Shown here in pieces: positions 44,138 through 55,885 of a stretch of 64,000 nt of DNA (position 1 is its first letter; each line of letters starts with the position of its first letter). The stretch lies in NCBI RefSeq assembly GCF_963966145.1, contig NC_091049.1, positions 6,076,001-6,140,000 of the forward strand, read 5' to 3'. The notes under the pieces were generated by a model that saw only the letters and a program-made list of their open reading frames with translations, made no database searches and had not been told where the DNA came from. Origin of the DNA: Tenebrio molitor. Taxonomy: Eukaryota > Arthropoda > Insecta > Coleoptera > Tenebrionidae. A program made the translations under genes and the position numbers.

Positions 44138-45763
44138 TTCAACATTTAAATTATTATTATTATTACGCAAAATAGAAGCTGAGACCGAAGTCTATTTAGC
44201 TCCCAGATCAAAACGGAAAAGTAAATAACTATTTCGATTTCAATTGATCGCATCTGCTTCGTCATCGAAAGTGTGCATCAAGTTTGTTTTTAAAGATGTT
44301 GGGGTTGGATGACTATGTATAAATATTAGCTAGTACATACTTCTATGAAAAGTCAGTGTAGTCATGTTGAAAATGTTCATTACAATTTAGGTATACATTT
44401 GGAATAATTTTGCAATGTTTAACACATTTAAAAAATATATTTTCTTTAATCTTTTGGTAGATATCATTATAATTTGAATGTACAGGCCCATTCATACTAG
44501 AGTGAGTCCTATTTTAATGTGACTGACACATTTGCAAACGCACCTTGGATTTGTTGTTACAGTAGCATGACTTTCTCTTCTCTTAGATAATATGGGGGCC
44601 AATGCTGTTGGCAGTACTTTTTTACAATTTCCATAATTATGTATAATTGTATTATGAATAGGATATTTTAATCATAATTTTCATTCATAATTGAACCACA
44701 ACCTATTTCATCTGCTATCAATGTCATAGTATGTTACTTACTTTCTTTGGAGTGGGCAATATAAAAACTTGAAAACTGCCACTGTCTAACCATTGGTGAT
44801 GGCAAGTTATTCTGTTCTATCTTATTGCAAGATCTGTAATAGTTCTTACTGAATCATTGAAATAGCACACTGTACTCCATCCAGAGATTTGGAATTCCAT
44901 TGCTTCATTTCAATTCACATTGACTTTCCTAAAAGAACAAAAAAATAAATAAAGAATGCATTTGTTGCATTACTTTGCTTACTTATACTTTATATAAAAC
45001 ATATTTCTAGTTATCGTTTTGACTATTCTTTGTTTTGTTGAATTTTCTAATTAATTTAAGCATGCCTTGCATGGTGACTCAGAAATTATCAAGTTCCCTC
45101 CTTGTTACACTACCTGTAATTGACCTAGTAATTAACGATTGTGAATAAACCATCTTACAGTAATCTTGTATGTTTCTGATAGGTTTATTTTATTAAGGCT
45201 CTCTGGTCATGCTATTACAGTGATCGTGGCAATAACATTATAGCTGAAATAAAAGATAATTTTGTATTAATTATGTAATTCACAAAGATTGAATCAAGGT
45301 GTATGCAATGAATATATTGTACAGTTTAATAAATTTTTTACGCACCTGCATTATACATTTTTCTTTTTTATATCCTGAGATGCAAAAATTTCCATTTTTT
45401 ACACAATACACAAAAACATTATCCCAGTGGCACTACAAAATTTTCCGTAAAGAAAAAGAAACAACTTTTAATGCTTGGTTATGTTGTTCACATGTTGTTT
45501 TCTTAAATGTCAGAAAACAAACAGAAAGTTCTAGTGGAATTTACATTTATTAATCAGAGAATTCATAGTGATTCAGGGCTACCACCACAAATTTTAAAGC
45601 ATTTTCGAGGACTTTACTACCCAAACCGTCATTTAATCGTGTTCATAACGACCCAATGCTTTTCTTATGGACCTGTCATTTAGTGTCGCTACTGGTTATA
45701 CTGTGGCGCCACTTTAGGGGGGAATGTCACTAAATAATCATAACCTCACAAACAAATGTAATG
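44138..45763. other. AT-rich stretch without a supported gene
   Basis: I saw no domain, no paired inverted repeats of note and no tRNA. The right end of the P element should lie in its first few hundred bases. Confidence 0.4.
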
Positions 45764-46209
45764 AATTCAGTCGTGGAGGGAGAAAAGACTGGAGATATCA
45801 TTTCCTATGCTTCCCATGTTAAAAATTCGAACCCTCTAAAAGCACGTGCAACAACCTTTTATGACCCAGTCCACAATGCGCTAGATAAAGAATAAAGAAG
45901 CACAATGCGCCTGGAAGGAAGGCGAAGGAAGCCATTGGCCTAGCGTCGTAGCGTCTATATTCAGACTATTCAGAGTAAGTTCGGCATTACAATCCTTAGA
46001 GCGAGAGGATGAATCGCAGATGACCGAGAGAAGTCCTTCAATGCCGAACGCGCCCGGCCGTCAAATGAGAAACGACAGTTTAATTTTTGACACATTTGAC
46101 ACTTGTTCCGTTGAACGTAATTTGTTATTTGTAAACAAAATCAGTTATTCTATTATTGTTTTAAACAGAACAAAACCATTGCCAGATAAGTAAATTTTGC
46201 AACAGAATT

Positions 46210-46513
46210 TGGTAATTGTTCACTATAACTAGGTACTTCTGGAATTTTCGCGTTTTTTCTGGCTAGACAGCTTCAGGGCGTCCTCCTAGATCGTTTCCCA
46301 CCATTCAAACCTTGTGCAAATACTGCAAATGGATTTTCCTTACCCTTTAGTTATAGATCCTAAGGCATTGACGCGACCCTGAAACACAACAAGAGAGAAA
46401 CAAAGGCATTTGCACAAGGTTTGAATGGTAGGAAATGATCTAGGAGGACGCCCTGAGGCTGTCTAGCCAGAAAAAACGCGAAAATTCCAGAAGTAGTTAA
46501 AGTGAACAATTAC
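46210..46513. repeat. ~300-bp palindrome upstream of the Harbinger transposase
   Basis: GGTAATTGTTCACTATAACT through ACTTCTGGAATTTTCGCG, CTGGCTAGACAG and TTTGAATGGTGGGAAACGAT is mirrored almost fully, with a ~75-base loop. It lies 40 bases before the transposase start, so it may be a nested MITE or a regulatory hairpin. Confidence 0.75.
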
Positions 46514-47590
46514 CCAGAATTGAATTTAATAATAAGTGCAATCCAGAAAAAATGGATCGTTTTATTATAGCCAACGCTATAGCTACCGCCCATGTAGTTA
46601 TATTTGATGAAGAAGAGGAAGTAAAAAATGTATTAGAAAAAGTGGATAATTTTGTGGAAGAAGTGATCCCAAGAATGACTACTAAACAGTTCACTATTTA
46701 TCCTCAAGTTGCCAAGGCTGGCAATCAAGAACTTGATTTGGAGAAACAAGTTCTTCTTTGTATTTGGTACATTGCTAATCTGGAAAGTTTTAGGTGAAAA
46801 TAATTAATTATTATTAATGTCACCCTCACCAAGAAAAAGCTATTGAAATTTTAGGTCTGTTGCTGACAGATTTGGAATTAGCAAATCCACAGCTTGGTCA
46901 TCTTTTTATAAGACATGCTTGAAGATCCTAGAACTAAATAGACGCTTCTTGATCATTGCCTGGCCAGGGATGAGACAAGCTTTACGAAATGTGGATGCAT
47001 TTGAAAGAAAGGCAAATTTTCCAGGTATTTATGGTATGTAATTTGTCATAATATTGAAAAACCATAAATTATTACTTACAGGAATTATTGGCGCAATAGA
47101 TGGGACTCATATTCCCATCAAATCCCCAGCACTTCATCAGAGTTCATATATTAATCGAAATGGATATCACTCGATACTGTTGCAAGGAGTTTGTGATACC
47201 AATTTAAAATTCATTGATTGTTATACTGGAGAAGCAGGTTCACTCCATGATTCTAGTTTGTTTCGTAGATCTGATTTGTCAGTCAGATTGCCAACATTGC
47301 AAATTCCTGAGAATAGTCATTTAGTTGGAGATTCAGCATATACACTACAAGATCGTTTGATGGTTTCATTTAAAAATAATGGGCATCTGACGCAGGAACA
47401 AATAAACTACAACACAGCTCATTCAAAATCACGAATTGTGATAGAACGATGTTTTGGACTATTAAAAGGAAGGTTTCGCAAACTAAAACTTGTAGAGGCT
47501 ATGAGAATGGAATTAATACCAATTATGATCTTCTGTGCATGTGTACTGCATAATGTGTGTATATTAAATGCAGATAATGGGGAAGATATA

Positions 47591-49250
47591 CGAAAAATGC
47601 TTTATTTTGCCCTACGGGCTTTCAGATTCCTGATTACAAAACATAAAAAATAACAATTTATTGTTCTCCCTCACTCCTCTCGTTCTCTATTCTTTCTCTC
47701 CTCTTGCTTATTCTTTCATCCATCTCCCTGCCGTCTTCGCTCCCTATTAATCCCCATTCCCTTCTCTTTCTCTCTCTCATTTCGTCGCATGTGTTTGATC
47801 TTCTCACTATCCTCGCGTCACTTCTTGCACCTTCTCTCTCTCTTCTCCTTCCTTCCCATTCCTGTTCTCTCTCTCCTCGTCCCCACCTCTGCAACCCGCT
47901 ATCATTTTCCTCTCTCACACATACTCTTTCTCCTCCCTATTGTACTTCGATTCTCTTATTCTCTCTCTTCTCTCTTACTTTTCTGTGTCTTTGTCCCCCT
48001 ACCTTTTTATTCACCTTCTCCTTGTACATTTTCTCGCCGAGTCGTCTTCTTATTCTCTCCTTCTTTTAGCAAATTTTCTTCAGTTTCTCCTGTCTCTTAT
48101 CCCATCTAAACCAGTCCCCGTTTATCTGTATTTTCCTGTATCCTATTTTCACCCTTTTTCCTCTATCTCTCTCCTCTCTGGCCAACTCTCTTAACTTCTT
48201 TTGTGTTTCCCTTTCTTCTTTTGTCAAATCGTCGTCTATATACATTCTCTCACCTTTTTTTTCCTTTAACTTACTCTTACTTAGCATTATGTTCTTCTTC
48301 TGCTCCCAACTTTCTATTTTTGCTAGCATCATCTTATCTTTATTTATTTTAAATGCTTCCTTTACATTCACTTTCACTCCTATCTCCCTTTCTAACCATT
48401 CTTCCACCCCCTTCTCTATATTTCCACTTATTGCTCCTATTCCAGTTATTATAACATTATTCTTCCTCTCCTTCTTTTCTCTTTGTTCCATCTTTTCCTC
48501 TATCATTTCCATCCTTTTCATCCAATCTGCCTTCTCCAACTGCTCTTTTTCGTCTCTTCCTCTCCTCTCCTCTCTCACTGTCGCTAATTCTTTCCTTAGC
48601 TCCCCATTCTCCTCTCTCACTGCCGCTAATTCCTTTCTTAGTGTTTTGATCTCCTCTCTCATCTCTCTTATCATGGTAGTTTTCATTTCCTTATCCATTT
48701 CCTTGCTTTGATTTTCTTCTTCGCTTCTATTTGGTGATCTTCTCGTTCTGGAACTATTTCTGAGTGGGTTCTTGCCTTCTTTCGACGTTCTACCCTCTTC
48801 TCTTTCTCTCTTGCTGCTTTCTTTCCTTACTTCTGACGATTTCAGCATGTCCTCTCTTTCTTGCTCTCCCTCTTGCTCTCTCGCTGCCGCTAATTCCTTT
48901 CTTCGTGCTCTGCTCTCCTCTACTATTCCCGCCATATCCTCTTCTATCTCTCTGAGCACTGTTTTTATTTTCTTCTCTATTTCTTTGCTTTGATTTCTTT
49001 CTTCGCCTCTACTTGGGGATCTTTCGGTTCTGGAACTCTTTCTGAATGGGTTCAGGCCTTCTTCCGACATCCTACCCTCTTCTCTTTCTCTCTTGCTGCT
49101 TTCTTTCCTTGCTTTCGGCGATTTCGGCATGCCCTCTCTTTCTTGCCCGCTGTCTTCTGCTTATCACCTCTCACTCACTCGTCGTTGTTTACGTTTGTTA
49201 TCTCTGCACTTTTTCCACGTCTGCTCGCTATCGCTGCCAAACCAGGAATC
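47591..49250 (-). mobile_element. ORF1-only non-LTR retroelement (half-LINE) with 15-bp target duplication
   Basis: AATGGGGAAGATATA stands directly left (47,576-47,590) and right (49,251-49,265) of the insert. The insert carries, on the minus strand, a short 5' UTR, a full ORF1-like frame, and then a Arg/Glu-rich tail region (47,918-47,658) that may be the remnant of the ORF2 end, and a 3' UTR with AATAAA near the left end. No reverse transcriptase is present, so it moved by borrowed machinery. Confidence 0.85.
48066..49130 (-). CDS. LINE ORF1-like RNA-binding protein
   Basis: 354 codons with no interruption. Residues 1-200 are strongly Glu/Lys/Arg-rich and contain two diverged repeats (KESSKREREEGR...NPxRxSSRT near residues 9-40 and 104-135), then a predicted coiled coil (KTLRKELAAVREENGELRKE). 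Residues ~228-350 resemble the RRM-like and C-terminal domain of L1-type ORF1p: NNVIITGIG, WLEREIGVKVNVKEAFKI and KGERMYIDDDLTKEERE. ORF1 proteins coat their RNA as trimers. The unbroken frame suggests a young insert. Confidence 0.75.
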   Translation of the reverse strand: MPKSPKARKESSKREREEGRMSEEGLNPFRKSSRTERSPSRGEERNQSKEIEKKIKTVLREIEEDMAGIVEESRARRKELAAAREQEGEQEREDMLKSSEVRKESSKREREEGRTSKEGKNPLRNSSRTRRSPNRSEEENQSKEMDKEMKTTMIREMREEIKTLRKELAAVREENGELRKELATVREERRGRDEKEQLEKADWMKRMEMIEEKMEQREKKERKNNVIITGIGAISGNIEKGVEEWLEREIGVKVNVKEAFKINKDKMMLAKIESWEQKKNIMLSKSKLKEKKGERMYIDDDLTKEERETQKKLRELAREERDRGKRVKIGYRKIQINGDWFRWDKRQEKLKKIC

Positions 49251-49424
49251 AATGGGGAAGATATAGATATTGATAATGAGGTGAGAGAAGAACACATAAT
49301 GAATCCACGTCATGAAGAAGAAAATGTAAATCTTAATCCTGATGCTCGACGCAAAAGGGATAGAATTGCCAGACTCTTCAGATAAAGCAGGATGAACATC
49401 AAGACTCAAAATTTTACAAACATT

Positions 49425-50098
49425 TTAATTAATTGAACAAACTTTAAACATTAGTGAACTTAAACTGAAAATAAATCTGAAAAACTCAAACTGAAAATAA
49501 ATCTCAAATTTAATTTCTGGTTTATTAAATAAAATTTGATGCATTGCATCATAATATTCCCATGTTTTTTGGGAGTTGCCTGTTCTTTGGTCGTGGTCAT
49601 ATATTTTTTTGTACATCTGTTTAAGACTCTTCCATTTAGAATCCACTTGGGTTGAGTCGAAGTTCTTGTGCGTCCTATTAGACAACTCTGACGCAATTAT
49701 ATGCCACACATTTTTTTTTAGGCACGAGCTGAATTTTTTATAATGTGTTTCTACAATTCTTATGAACAATAATGTGTCCTGCTGTGACCAGCGGAAAGAA
49801 ATATTATTGGAAGACTTTTCAATGTTGACCTCAGTAGAAGTAGGCAAAGAAGCAGAGTCATTGTCACTGATTGTATCTACAAAGTTTTAATGAATTTCAT
49901 TGGTGTCACCAAAGAATTGTTTTTATTACCTTTTTCTTTGCCATTTTCGGTATTTTTGCTAGCGGTATTATCACTCTCATCCAGAGATCCCTCATGATTA
50001 ACAGAATCTTCATGATTTTCAATGTGTTTCAACATTGTCGAGTACTCCTCATTCGTAAACTTGCAGTGAAAACACTGGTATTGCACATTGTCAGCCAT
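49425..50098 (-). CDS. Harbinger accessory protein: zinc finger plus Myb/SANT, two exons
   Basis: Exon 1 (50098-49930) starts at an ATG and encodes a C2H2-like finger (YQCFHCKFTNEEYSTMLKHIENH, residues 5-27) and an acidic linker; donor GTAATA. Exon 2 (49876-49425), after acceptor ACTTTGTAG, continues in phase to a 206-residue protein. Residues ~80-160 look like a Myb/SANT (trihelix) domain: FRWSQQDTLLFIRIVETHY, KNVWHIIASELS, VDSKWKSLKQMYKK, WEYYDAMHQIL. In Harbinger elements this protein helps the transposase enter the nucleus and bind the ends. No stops or shifts seen. Confidence 0.8.
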
Positions 50099-50562
50099 GC
50101 TCGAGACGGGTAAATAACACAAGAGCAATGTATACGATACCAGAGAGATGCACAGATGTTTTTTCGCTGTGTTCCTGTGTTTTTACACCCTCTACCTTTT
50201 TATTTTTAGCATCAGGTATTTGCCGCGAAATTGCAAACATTTGACATATTACATGTAACACAACAACAACAACAGTAACAACCTAACCTCAATTATATGC
50301 AATGCATGTAGGGAAAAATCTGAATGCTCGATCATTTTTCACCGAGCCAATTGAGCGATTATTTTCATCTCTCGAAAAGCAACACGAACGCAATCGAGTG
50401 CGCTCAGAACACAATGCCGAACGCAATAATTGTTATCTGACAAATCCAAGAGTGATGCCGAACTTACTCTCGAAACCTTTTATGACTCTGTAGTTTTCGC
50501 GGGCAGGTACACTTATTTGAATTAGTGCCATCTCCAGTCTTTTCTCCCTCCACGAATTCAGT

Positions 50563-51462
50563 GAAGTTGTCAAAGTGCAATGTCAAGAGCCTGACAGTTT
50601 AATAACAAAAATGTTATTAATTTAGTTGATGCTACTTCTGCTTGGTGTTTCTGGTTTTTAGTATTTTGCTGTTAGTGTTTAAAGTGGCTTTTTTATCATA
50701 TTAGAACTGATATTGCGGTAAATGCAGCAACAACAAGTTCCGTTAGTTGTAAACCTATTTCTGGAATAATGTTAAAATTATAATCTCAATCTTGGATTTG
50801 CAGTGGGTACATTATTTCCTAAACGGGTCATTTCAGATGAAGATGGGTCCATAACAAAACAATTATATTTGCTTAATTAATCCGTGCCATTCATGGTGGA
50901 AATGAGTGGAAAGTATATTTTAAGTTTTGTACAGTTTTGAATGTAATTATATAATTTTGGACAATTATTATTCTATGAATTTGTACTCGCCACTGACCAA
51001 GATATTTTCAAAAAACGCGGCGCCGAAACTTTGTCCCTTCCGCAAAACCAAACCAGTGGACCAGTGCGCAACATCTTGCTTCTGCCAATTTAGAATATCC
51101 AAAATGTAATTACAATTAAAGTAAAGTATCATTTATCACGGGACAACTACGTATGACTGCATGCATCATGCAGATACATGAGTGTGGAGTGTGAACTGCA
51201 TGTCTAAATTGTCACGATGCACATGACGTTGTCACACATTTGATAGCATGACAGTTAGTTGCTAACAGCAACCCCCGGAAACAACCCCAAATGTCAGAAT
51301 CATGAGAACAATAGGATTTTTCGCTCTATGCCCAGGCCGCTATAGACACTCGGACTAGCTAGCAGGTCGTGATTTAAACCAACCTGAATTAACCCAAGAT
51401 ACCTACCTTGTCCGTGTTAACCCACATAAGTCGTCTTCTAATTCTCACAAATAGTAAATATC
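50563..51462. other. AT-rich stretch, no gene seen
   Basis: Only short frames. A TGCATG-rich patch near 51,160-51,200 is the only visible structure. Confidence 0.4.
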
Positions 51463-51650
51463 ATTTTTTGTTCGACACTGTCAGAATTTGAGAATTTTCT
51501 CCTGTGTGAACGGATTTTGATGAATTTGACAACTTGTCAAAACGAAACGTCAAGCTAATTTTAAAGATTTTCAGCCATTTGGAGCCTTTGGGGGGGCTCG
51601 TCGAACAAAAAAACGTTGTATTAAACTCGTTCTTGTGTAATTTGGGATTT
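51463..51650. repeat. Dispersed repeat shared with 20,562-20,745
   Basis: TTTTTGTTCGACACTGTCAG through CTCCTGTGTGAACGGATTTTGAT, AAACGTCAAGCTAATTTTAA and CTCGTTCTTGTGTAA is ~85-90% the same as the segment inside the Tigger-like element at 20.6 kb. Non-coding. Confidence 0.75.
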
Positions 51651-51939
51651 TTTTGCCAAAAAAGCGCACGAACTCGTTAAATAAATAACTATTTTCCAAC
51701 GTCAAGTCTGAAAATGACATTTCCATCACTCAATTTAGAGATGAAAGTAGGCGTTTGCATCACATGTGAGGAAAGTAAATCACTTCCCTCACTAGTGGGG
51801 AAAGTAAAAAAAAAATTTGATCCCCATTTAGGTACTCTTTAAAATAACGTTCATACATACATATACATTTGTAAGAATTCTTTATTAACAATTAGCACAT
51901 ACAAAGATACTTAACTTTTTTATCAGTATGTATTATAGA

Positions 51940-52129
51940 AATTAAATGTACAATTTTTTACACGAATTAAAACTCCAAATGTTCCTGATTTTTTTTTTTC
52001 TAAATAACGTGTCGGTACCGAGCTTGACGTTGACGCCAAACTAGCACTTCTTACTACTTGTCTCCATCTCAGTAACGGATTGTATTCCTTTCCGTAGCGT
52101 GCTCGAGATTTTATAGGTAATAATTCCAA
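51940..52129 (-). pseudogene. Crypton-like protein remnant, first and last pieces fused
   Basis: The frame begins LPIKSRARYGKEYNPLLRWR, like the start of Crypton-type recombinase proteins, and soon ends in GVLIRVKNCTFNF, like their common C-terminal NCTFNF tail. The recombinase domain between is missing, so this seems an internally deleted copy. Short and weak by itself. Confidence 0.4.
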
Positions 52130-52397
52130 AGATACCTAGTTCGCTGCTTCTTTAATTTCTGTATTTGGTAAATTTACAACACTATCTTCTACTTCCATCA
52201 CTATTTGTTTAGTAAATTCTGATTAATTTTCACGTTTTGGTAAAAACACGACTTGACATTCATTAATTAAATTTTATTGTTTACTGTGAGCATGGAAACG
52301 TGATTTTCAAATTTTACTTCTATGTTGATTTGTATAAAATAATAAATTGATAATACCTATGCAAGATAAACCGAAAGCTCTTGACATTGGAAAAAAT

Positions 52398-52528
52398 AGT
52401 ATGTTATATACGTGAGGAAAGGTCCATTGCTAAACTTGAATGATTAGATCAACTCGCTATCGCTCGTGATCCAATTGTCATTCTCGTTTAGCAATGCATC
52501 CCTTTCCTCACTTATATAACAATATACT
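52398..52528. repeat. ~130-bp palindromic MITE-like hairpin
   Basis: AGTATGTTATATACGTGAGG, AAAGG and CATTGCTAAAC on the left match inverted GTTTAGCAATG, CCTTTCCTCAC and TATATAACAATATACT on the right, with CGCTATCGCTCG in the loop. Confidence 0.65.
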
Positions 52529-53168
52529 AAATTCCAACATAAAAACACATGCCCTTTCAAACGGTAAAGTCAAATTTCCATGTTCCCTTATTATTTTTTC
52601 GACCTACCCTCACCCTCTTCCACCCCCCGTGATCCGATTGACACCAAAAGCTTTTCAACTCGAGAGACCATGGGTAAGTTTGTGTTGGTCAAATTTGAAA
52701 GCAATCGGTCAAAGCGTTTTTGAGTAATCGTGGGAAAACGAAAAGTGGGACAGACAGACATCATTCTAAAAACTTCACAAACGTGTTCAGGGGACCTCAA
52801 AACTTACCCACCTTTGGTCGAGTAAGTTAAAAATGGAAAAATCCCAATTAAAGAAATATTTTAAAATTAAGCCTATGATTATATTTCTAATTTTTATAGT
52901 TGAGAAAAATTGAAAATCTTTAGAAATTAAAAACCCCATAAAAATAAAAATTAATTATCCTAATACGAACAAACCGAAAGATTCCTCTAAATCCATAAAA
53001 TTCTCTTCACCCACTATCTATGATATTAAAAATAACCTTACCACCAACTAAAGGAACACCAGAAACTCCCAAAAAACGCTAAAAACACCATTAAAATTAT
53101 TGTATTCATTTAACAACGGTAATACAATGGCAATACAAATAAAAAAAGACGTCTGTGCGATCAAAAGT
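52529..53168. other. Spacer, 3' flank of the AAA/nuclease gene
   Basis: A moderately GC-rich 52.59-52.80 kb block has short frames without domains. The 3' UTR of the minus-strand gene must lie in the right half; I saw no clear poly(A) signal. Confidence 0.4.
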
Positions 53169-55130
53169 CTATTCATGGCTGGTAACAGTTTCTGGAGGTG
53201 AATCGCCAATAGTGTAAGTCAGACTAACTTTCCCTTCTTTAGTCATATGCAAACCCATAAGAATTTTCTTTGTGACATTTTTGTAGTTGTCGAAGCTTGA
53301 TTCATACTGTCGCGTTGTAATTTGAGAAAGAGCGGCCTCTGATGATTGGTCGGCAAATTTTAATTCCACAATCAAGCCAGCTTCATTCAAAATCATAAGC
53401 AAATCAAGATGAGGAGGTCTTCCTTTAGATTTTCTTCGGGAGATGCTTAGTTCACTACGAACTATATAAAATTTAACATTATATGCCAAAACAAAGAGAA
53501 TACAATAAAATTCGTCCTCGTTTTGGGGCATTATGGCTCCATCAAACAATTTAGAGACAGCCTTTGCATATTCAGTAAATACATTTTTGTCTTGTCTTGT
53601 TAGCACTGATTCTAATGCAGCCAAATAACCCTCAATATTTTCATCTAAAAGCTGGTGTTTCTTTGAAAACAATTCTACATCATAACATTTTCCCCGCAAC
53701 AACATCCTAATTTCTTCATTTGGAATCCGAATGGTGATTGTTTCATTCTCAGTGCTAGTGCGTAAAACATTCAAGTATCCATTTTCGGTCAAAAATTGGA
53801 GGAAAAGATGTGCATCTAACACATCTATAGATTTAAGTTCTTGATGAATCAAGTTGATTAACGCAATTATGTTTTCTTTCGCAAATTTTTGAATGGCCTT
53901 TATTTCGATCTCTTCTCCATCAATAAGATCTTCAATCACTTCACGAATCCAATAATGTCCAAACAGATGTTTTAGGTGAGTGATGCTGTCCGAGTCAACC
54001 CAGTAATTGTCAAAGCATGGTTTCTTCATTTCGTGACTTGTGCTCAAATATTTTAAAACTGAATAACAGCTATAAATGGCATAGTCCCCTGAATACATTA
54101 ATTTATAACCATTGTACCACTTTTTTACTTGGTCATTATTAAAAGCAACAAATTCTTCTTTTTCAAACAGACTCTTCACTTCTATATCTGTAAATCCAAA
54201 ATAAGGAGAAAATCTGGGGTCACTCAAAAACTGATAATACTCGATGTTGTTCGCGTCGCTAGATAAAACTTGTTCTGCGACGGGGACACAGGCATTTATT
54301 AACCCTCTGTTGAGATGTTCGTTGTTTTTGAACGTAATGGACATGATGCGACCGATAACAGAGAAGGTTTTGTACAGAACATCATTCTTTGAAGTTGATT
54401 GCTTGACGATGATGTTCATGATAGGAGAATCGAATTCATCGATTAATACATAAACGAGTTTGTTATGGTACACATGTAAACAGCGAGATAAGAGCTTCAA
54501 TCCCTGAATCACATTATTTCGACTTAAATTTTCAGAAGTTTTCCAATACTTCTCAAATAGTTCAATAGGGCCCAGAACCCCCAATTTCGTATCTGACCAA
54601 GAATATTTTCCATCGATCTTTTTTATAAGATATTGATGTTCATTAAATGCACAGTAAATGAGATGCTTTAATGATTGAAGGAGTTCATCTTCAGTTATAC
54701 CAGAGATATTTTTAAAGTCCACGTATATGACAGGATTCTCTTGGCAGTACTTATCAAAAAAAAACCTTTCCTCTTTCCATATCTTTAACTGATTGTCTTG
54801 GAAGAGTTTTTTGTTCCCTGTTAGGAATTCTTTCACCATGTCCATGTTTGTTGATTTCCCAAAGCGGCGAGGCGCCAAAGCTACTACCACTTTATGTCCT
54901 TCAAGAAAGGCTTTAATAAATAGCGTCTTATCCACAAAGGCAGCAACGTGTATGATTTCACTAAATGATTGTGTGGACAAATTACATATTTTCTTTGGTG
55001 ATGTGCTCTGAAAAGATAAAAACATATATCACATAACCGTGCAAGAACAGAAATGCTACATAAACAGGTATGAGACTACATTTATTAAACTTGCCTTTCT
55101 TTGTACCTCATTTGCACTTCCTCCTTCCAT
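53169..55130 (-). CDS. AAA-ATPase-like / PD-(D/E)XK nuclease protein, intact, two exons
   Basis: Exon 1 (55130-55107) encodes MEGGSANE and ends at GAG|GTACAA. Exon 2 (55007-53169) follows TTATCTTTTCAG and runs 612 codons in phase, giving 620 residues. N-terminal half: AAA-ATPase_like domain with FVDKTLFIKAFLEG, Walker A APRRFGKST (about 53-61) and Walker B YVLIDEFDSP (about 194-203). The middle has WYNGYKL and YAIYSCYSVLKYL blocks. C-terminus: a PD-(D/E)XK nuclease pattern with HLDLLMI (Asp543), LIVELKF (Glu556, Lys558) and a QITTRQY motif. The family is abundant in bacteria and intracellular symbionts and scattered in insects; its function is not established. All motif residues are present. 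Neighbours are only repeats, so the context gives no role. Confidence 0.85.
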
Positions 55131-55885
55131 TCTTGCTCGTTTTTCTAGATGATAACTCATCGGCTAGAAACAATAAGAATAATGTAAAACAATCTGGAGA
55201 CCTAAACATAATACAAAATATGTACAGTTGGTTGCAGAAAAAACGGAAAATGAAATTTTTTATAGTGTGAACAAAATCTGATGACATTGCCAAGCATCCT
55301 TGGCATAACCCAAAACGAAACACACAAGATGGATGCTAGTTCGCAAACCCGCAAAGGCGCAAGCTCACAAGAGTCACTAAATGACAAGAATGACATTTGT
55401 CTGCGCGGTCTATTCAAAATTCCCCCCTTTGCTTCACGCCCCGCCGGTGGCACACACACTTTTTCCGCTGCCATTTTGCCAATGCCAGTTTCACCCCCCT
55501 GGCCCAAACTGCGTATCTCATACGCGCAGCCCCATAGACTCTGCATTGTTGCCAGATGTTAATTAGAATTGAGGGCGTCTTTTAGTTGGATGTGTACGAC
55601 TCCAATACGTTTGTTAATTGATCTGTTTCCCTGGTTTAGTATGCTTTTTTTAACTTTGTTTCGAAACAATGGGTGGTAGAGGGGCTCCTGCACATAGTAT
55701 AATTGTATAATTAAAATCACCGTCACGTGATCTTAATTGTGGATTTTCTCTTTTTCGGTACAAATAAATAAGTCTGGCAACGCTGTACACATTTAGCATG
55801 GTGCGCGAAGCGATGCACAGTTTGGGCGACGTAAACTACAAGATTACCCATTTAATTAATATCAAGACATATTACTTACCCCCTA
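55131..55885. other. 5' flank of the AAA/nuclease gene
   Basis: It holds one end of a TACAGTTGGTTGC-type MITE (55,220-55,245) and a GC-richer block at 55,330-55,560 on which open frames have no domains; the latter could be a promoter. From about 55,862 the 2.4-kb repeat starts. Confidence 0.4.

Larger units (their letters stand above)
46552..49385 (+). pseudogene. HARBI1-like Harbinger transposase split by a retroelement
   Basis: Exons 46552-46793, 46855-47024 (or 47033) and 47082 onward join in phase. The DDE_Tnp_4 core shows IGAIDGTHIPIKSP (first Asp), LVGDSAYTLQDRLM (second Asp) and SRIVIERCFGLLKGRF (Glu), all intact. The frame reaches NADNGEDI, where a 1,660-bp insert begins; the true C-terminus (49,266-49,385, ending RDRIARLFR-stop) resumes in the same frame after the 15-bp duplicated target. 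Without the insert, the gene has no stops, so the retroelement is probably the only inactivating lesion. The nuclease cuts DNA in the nucleus with its Myb-type partner. Confidence 0.85.
45973..50469. mobile_element. PIF/Harbinger element with transposase and Myb partner
   Basis: The ends GAGTAAGTTCGGCAT (45,973) and ATGCCGAACTTACTC (to 50,469) are inverted. They sit where the compact MITE copy has no insert. Flanking TCA/TCG would be an imperfect 3-bp target duplication, as typical of Harbinger. The two genes are convergent, the transposase on plus and the DNA-binding partner on minus, the classic layout. Confidence 0.8.
45772..50554. mobile_element. Outer MITE (CGTGGAGGG family) split by a Harbinger element
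   Basis: Outer ends are CGTGGAGGGAGAAAAGACTG and its inverse. AATTCAGT flanks both sides (45,764-45,771; 50,555-50,562). The outermost ~200 and ~85 bases match the two halves of the 260-bp MITE at 33,166-33,425, so the original insert was about 290 bp and everything between 45,973 and 50,469 was added later. Confidence 0.85.

Noticed and set aside
47704..48194. Ser/Leu/Phe-rich plus-strand frames at 47.7-49.0 kb
   Set aside because: They are the complement of the Glu/Arg/Lys-rich minus-strand LINE ORF1 region, where purine bias removes stops from the opposite strand.
53169..55130. Bacterial contamination as the origin of the AAA/nuclease gene
   Set aside because: It has a splice-consistent first exon, insect-like base composition and is embedded in the same repeats as the rest of the window, so it is part of the insect chromosome.
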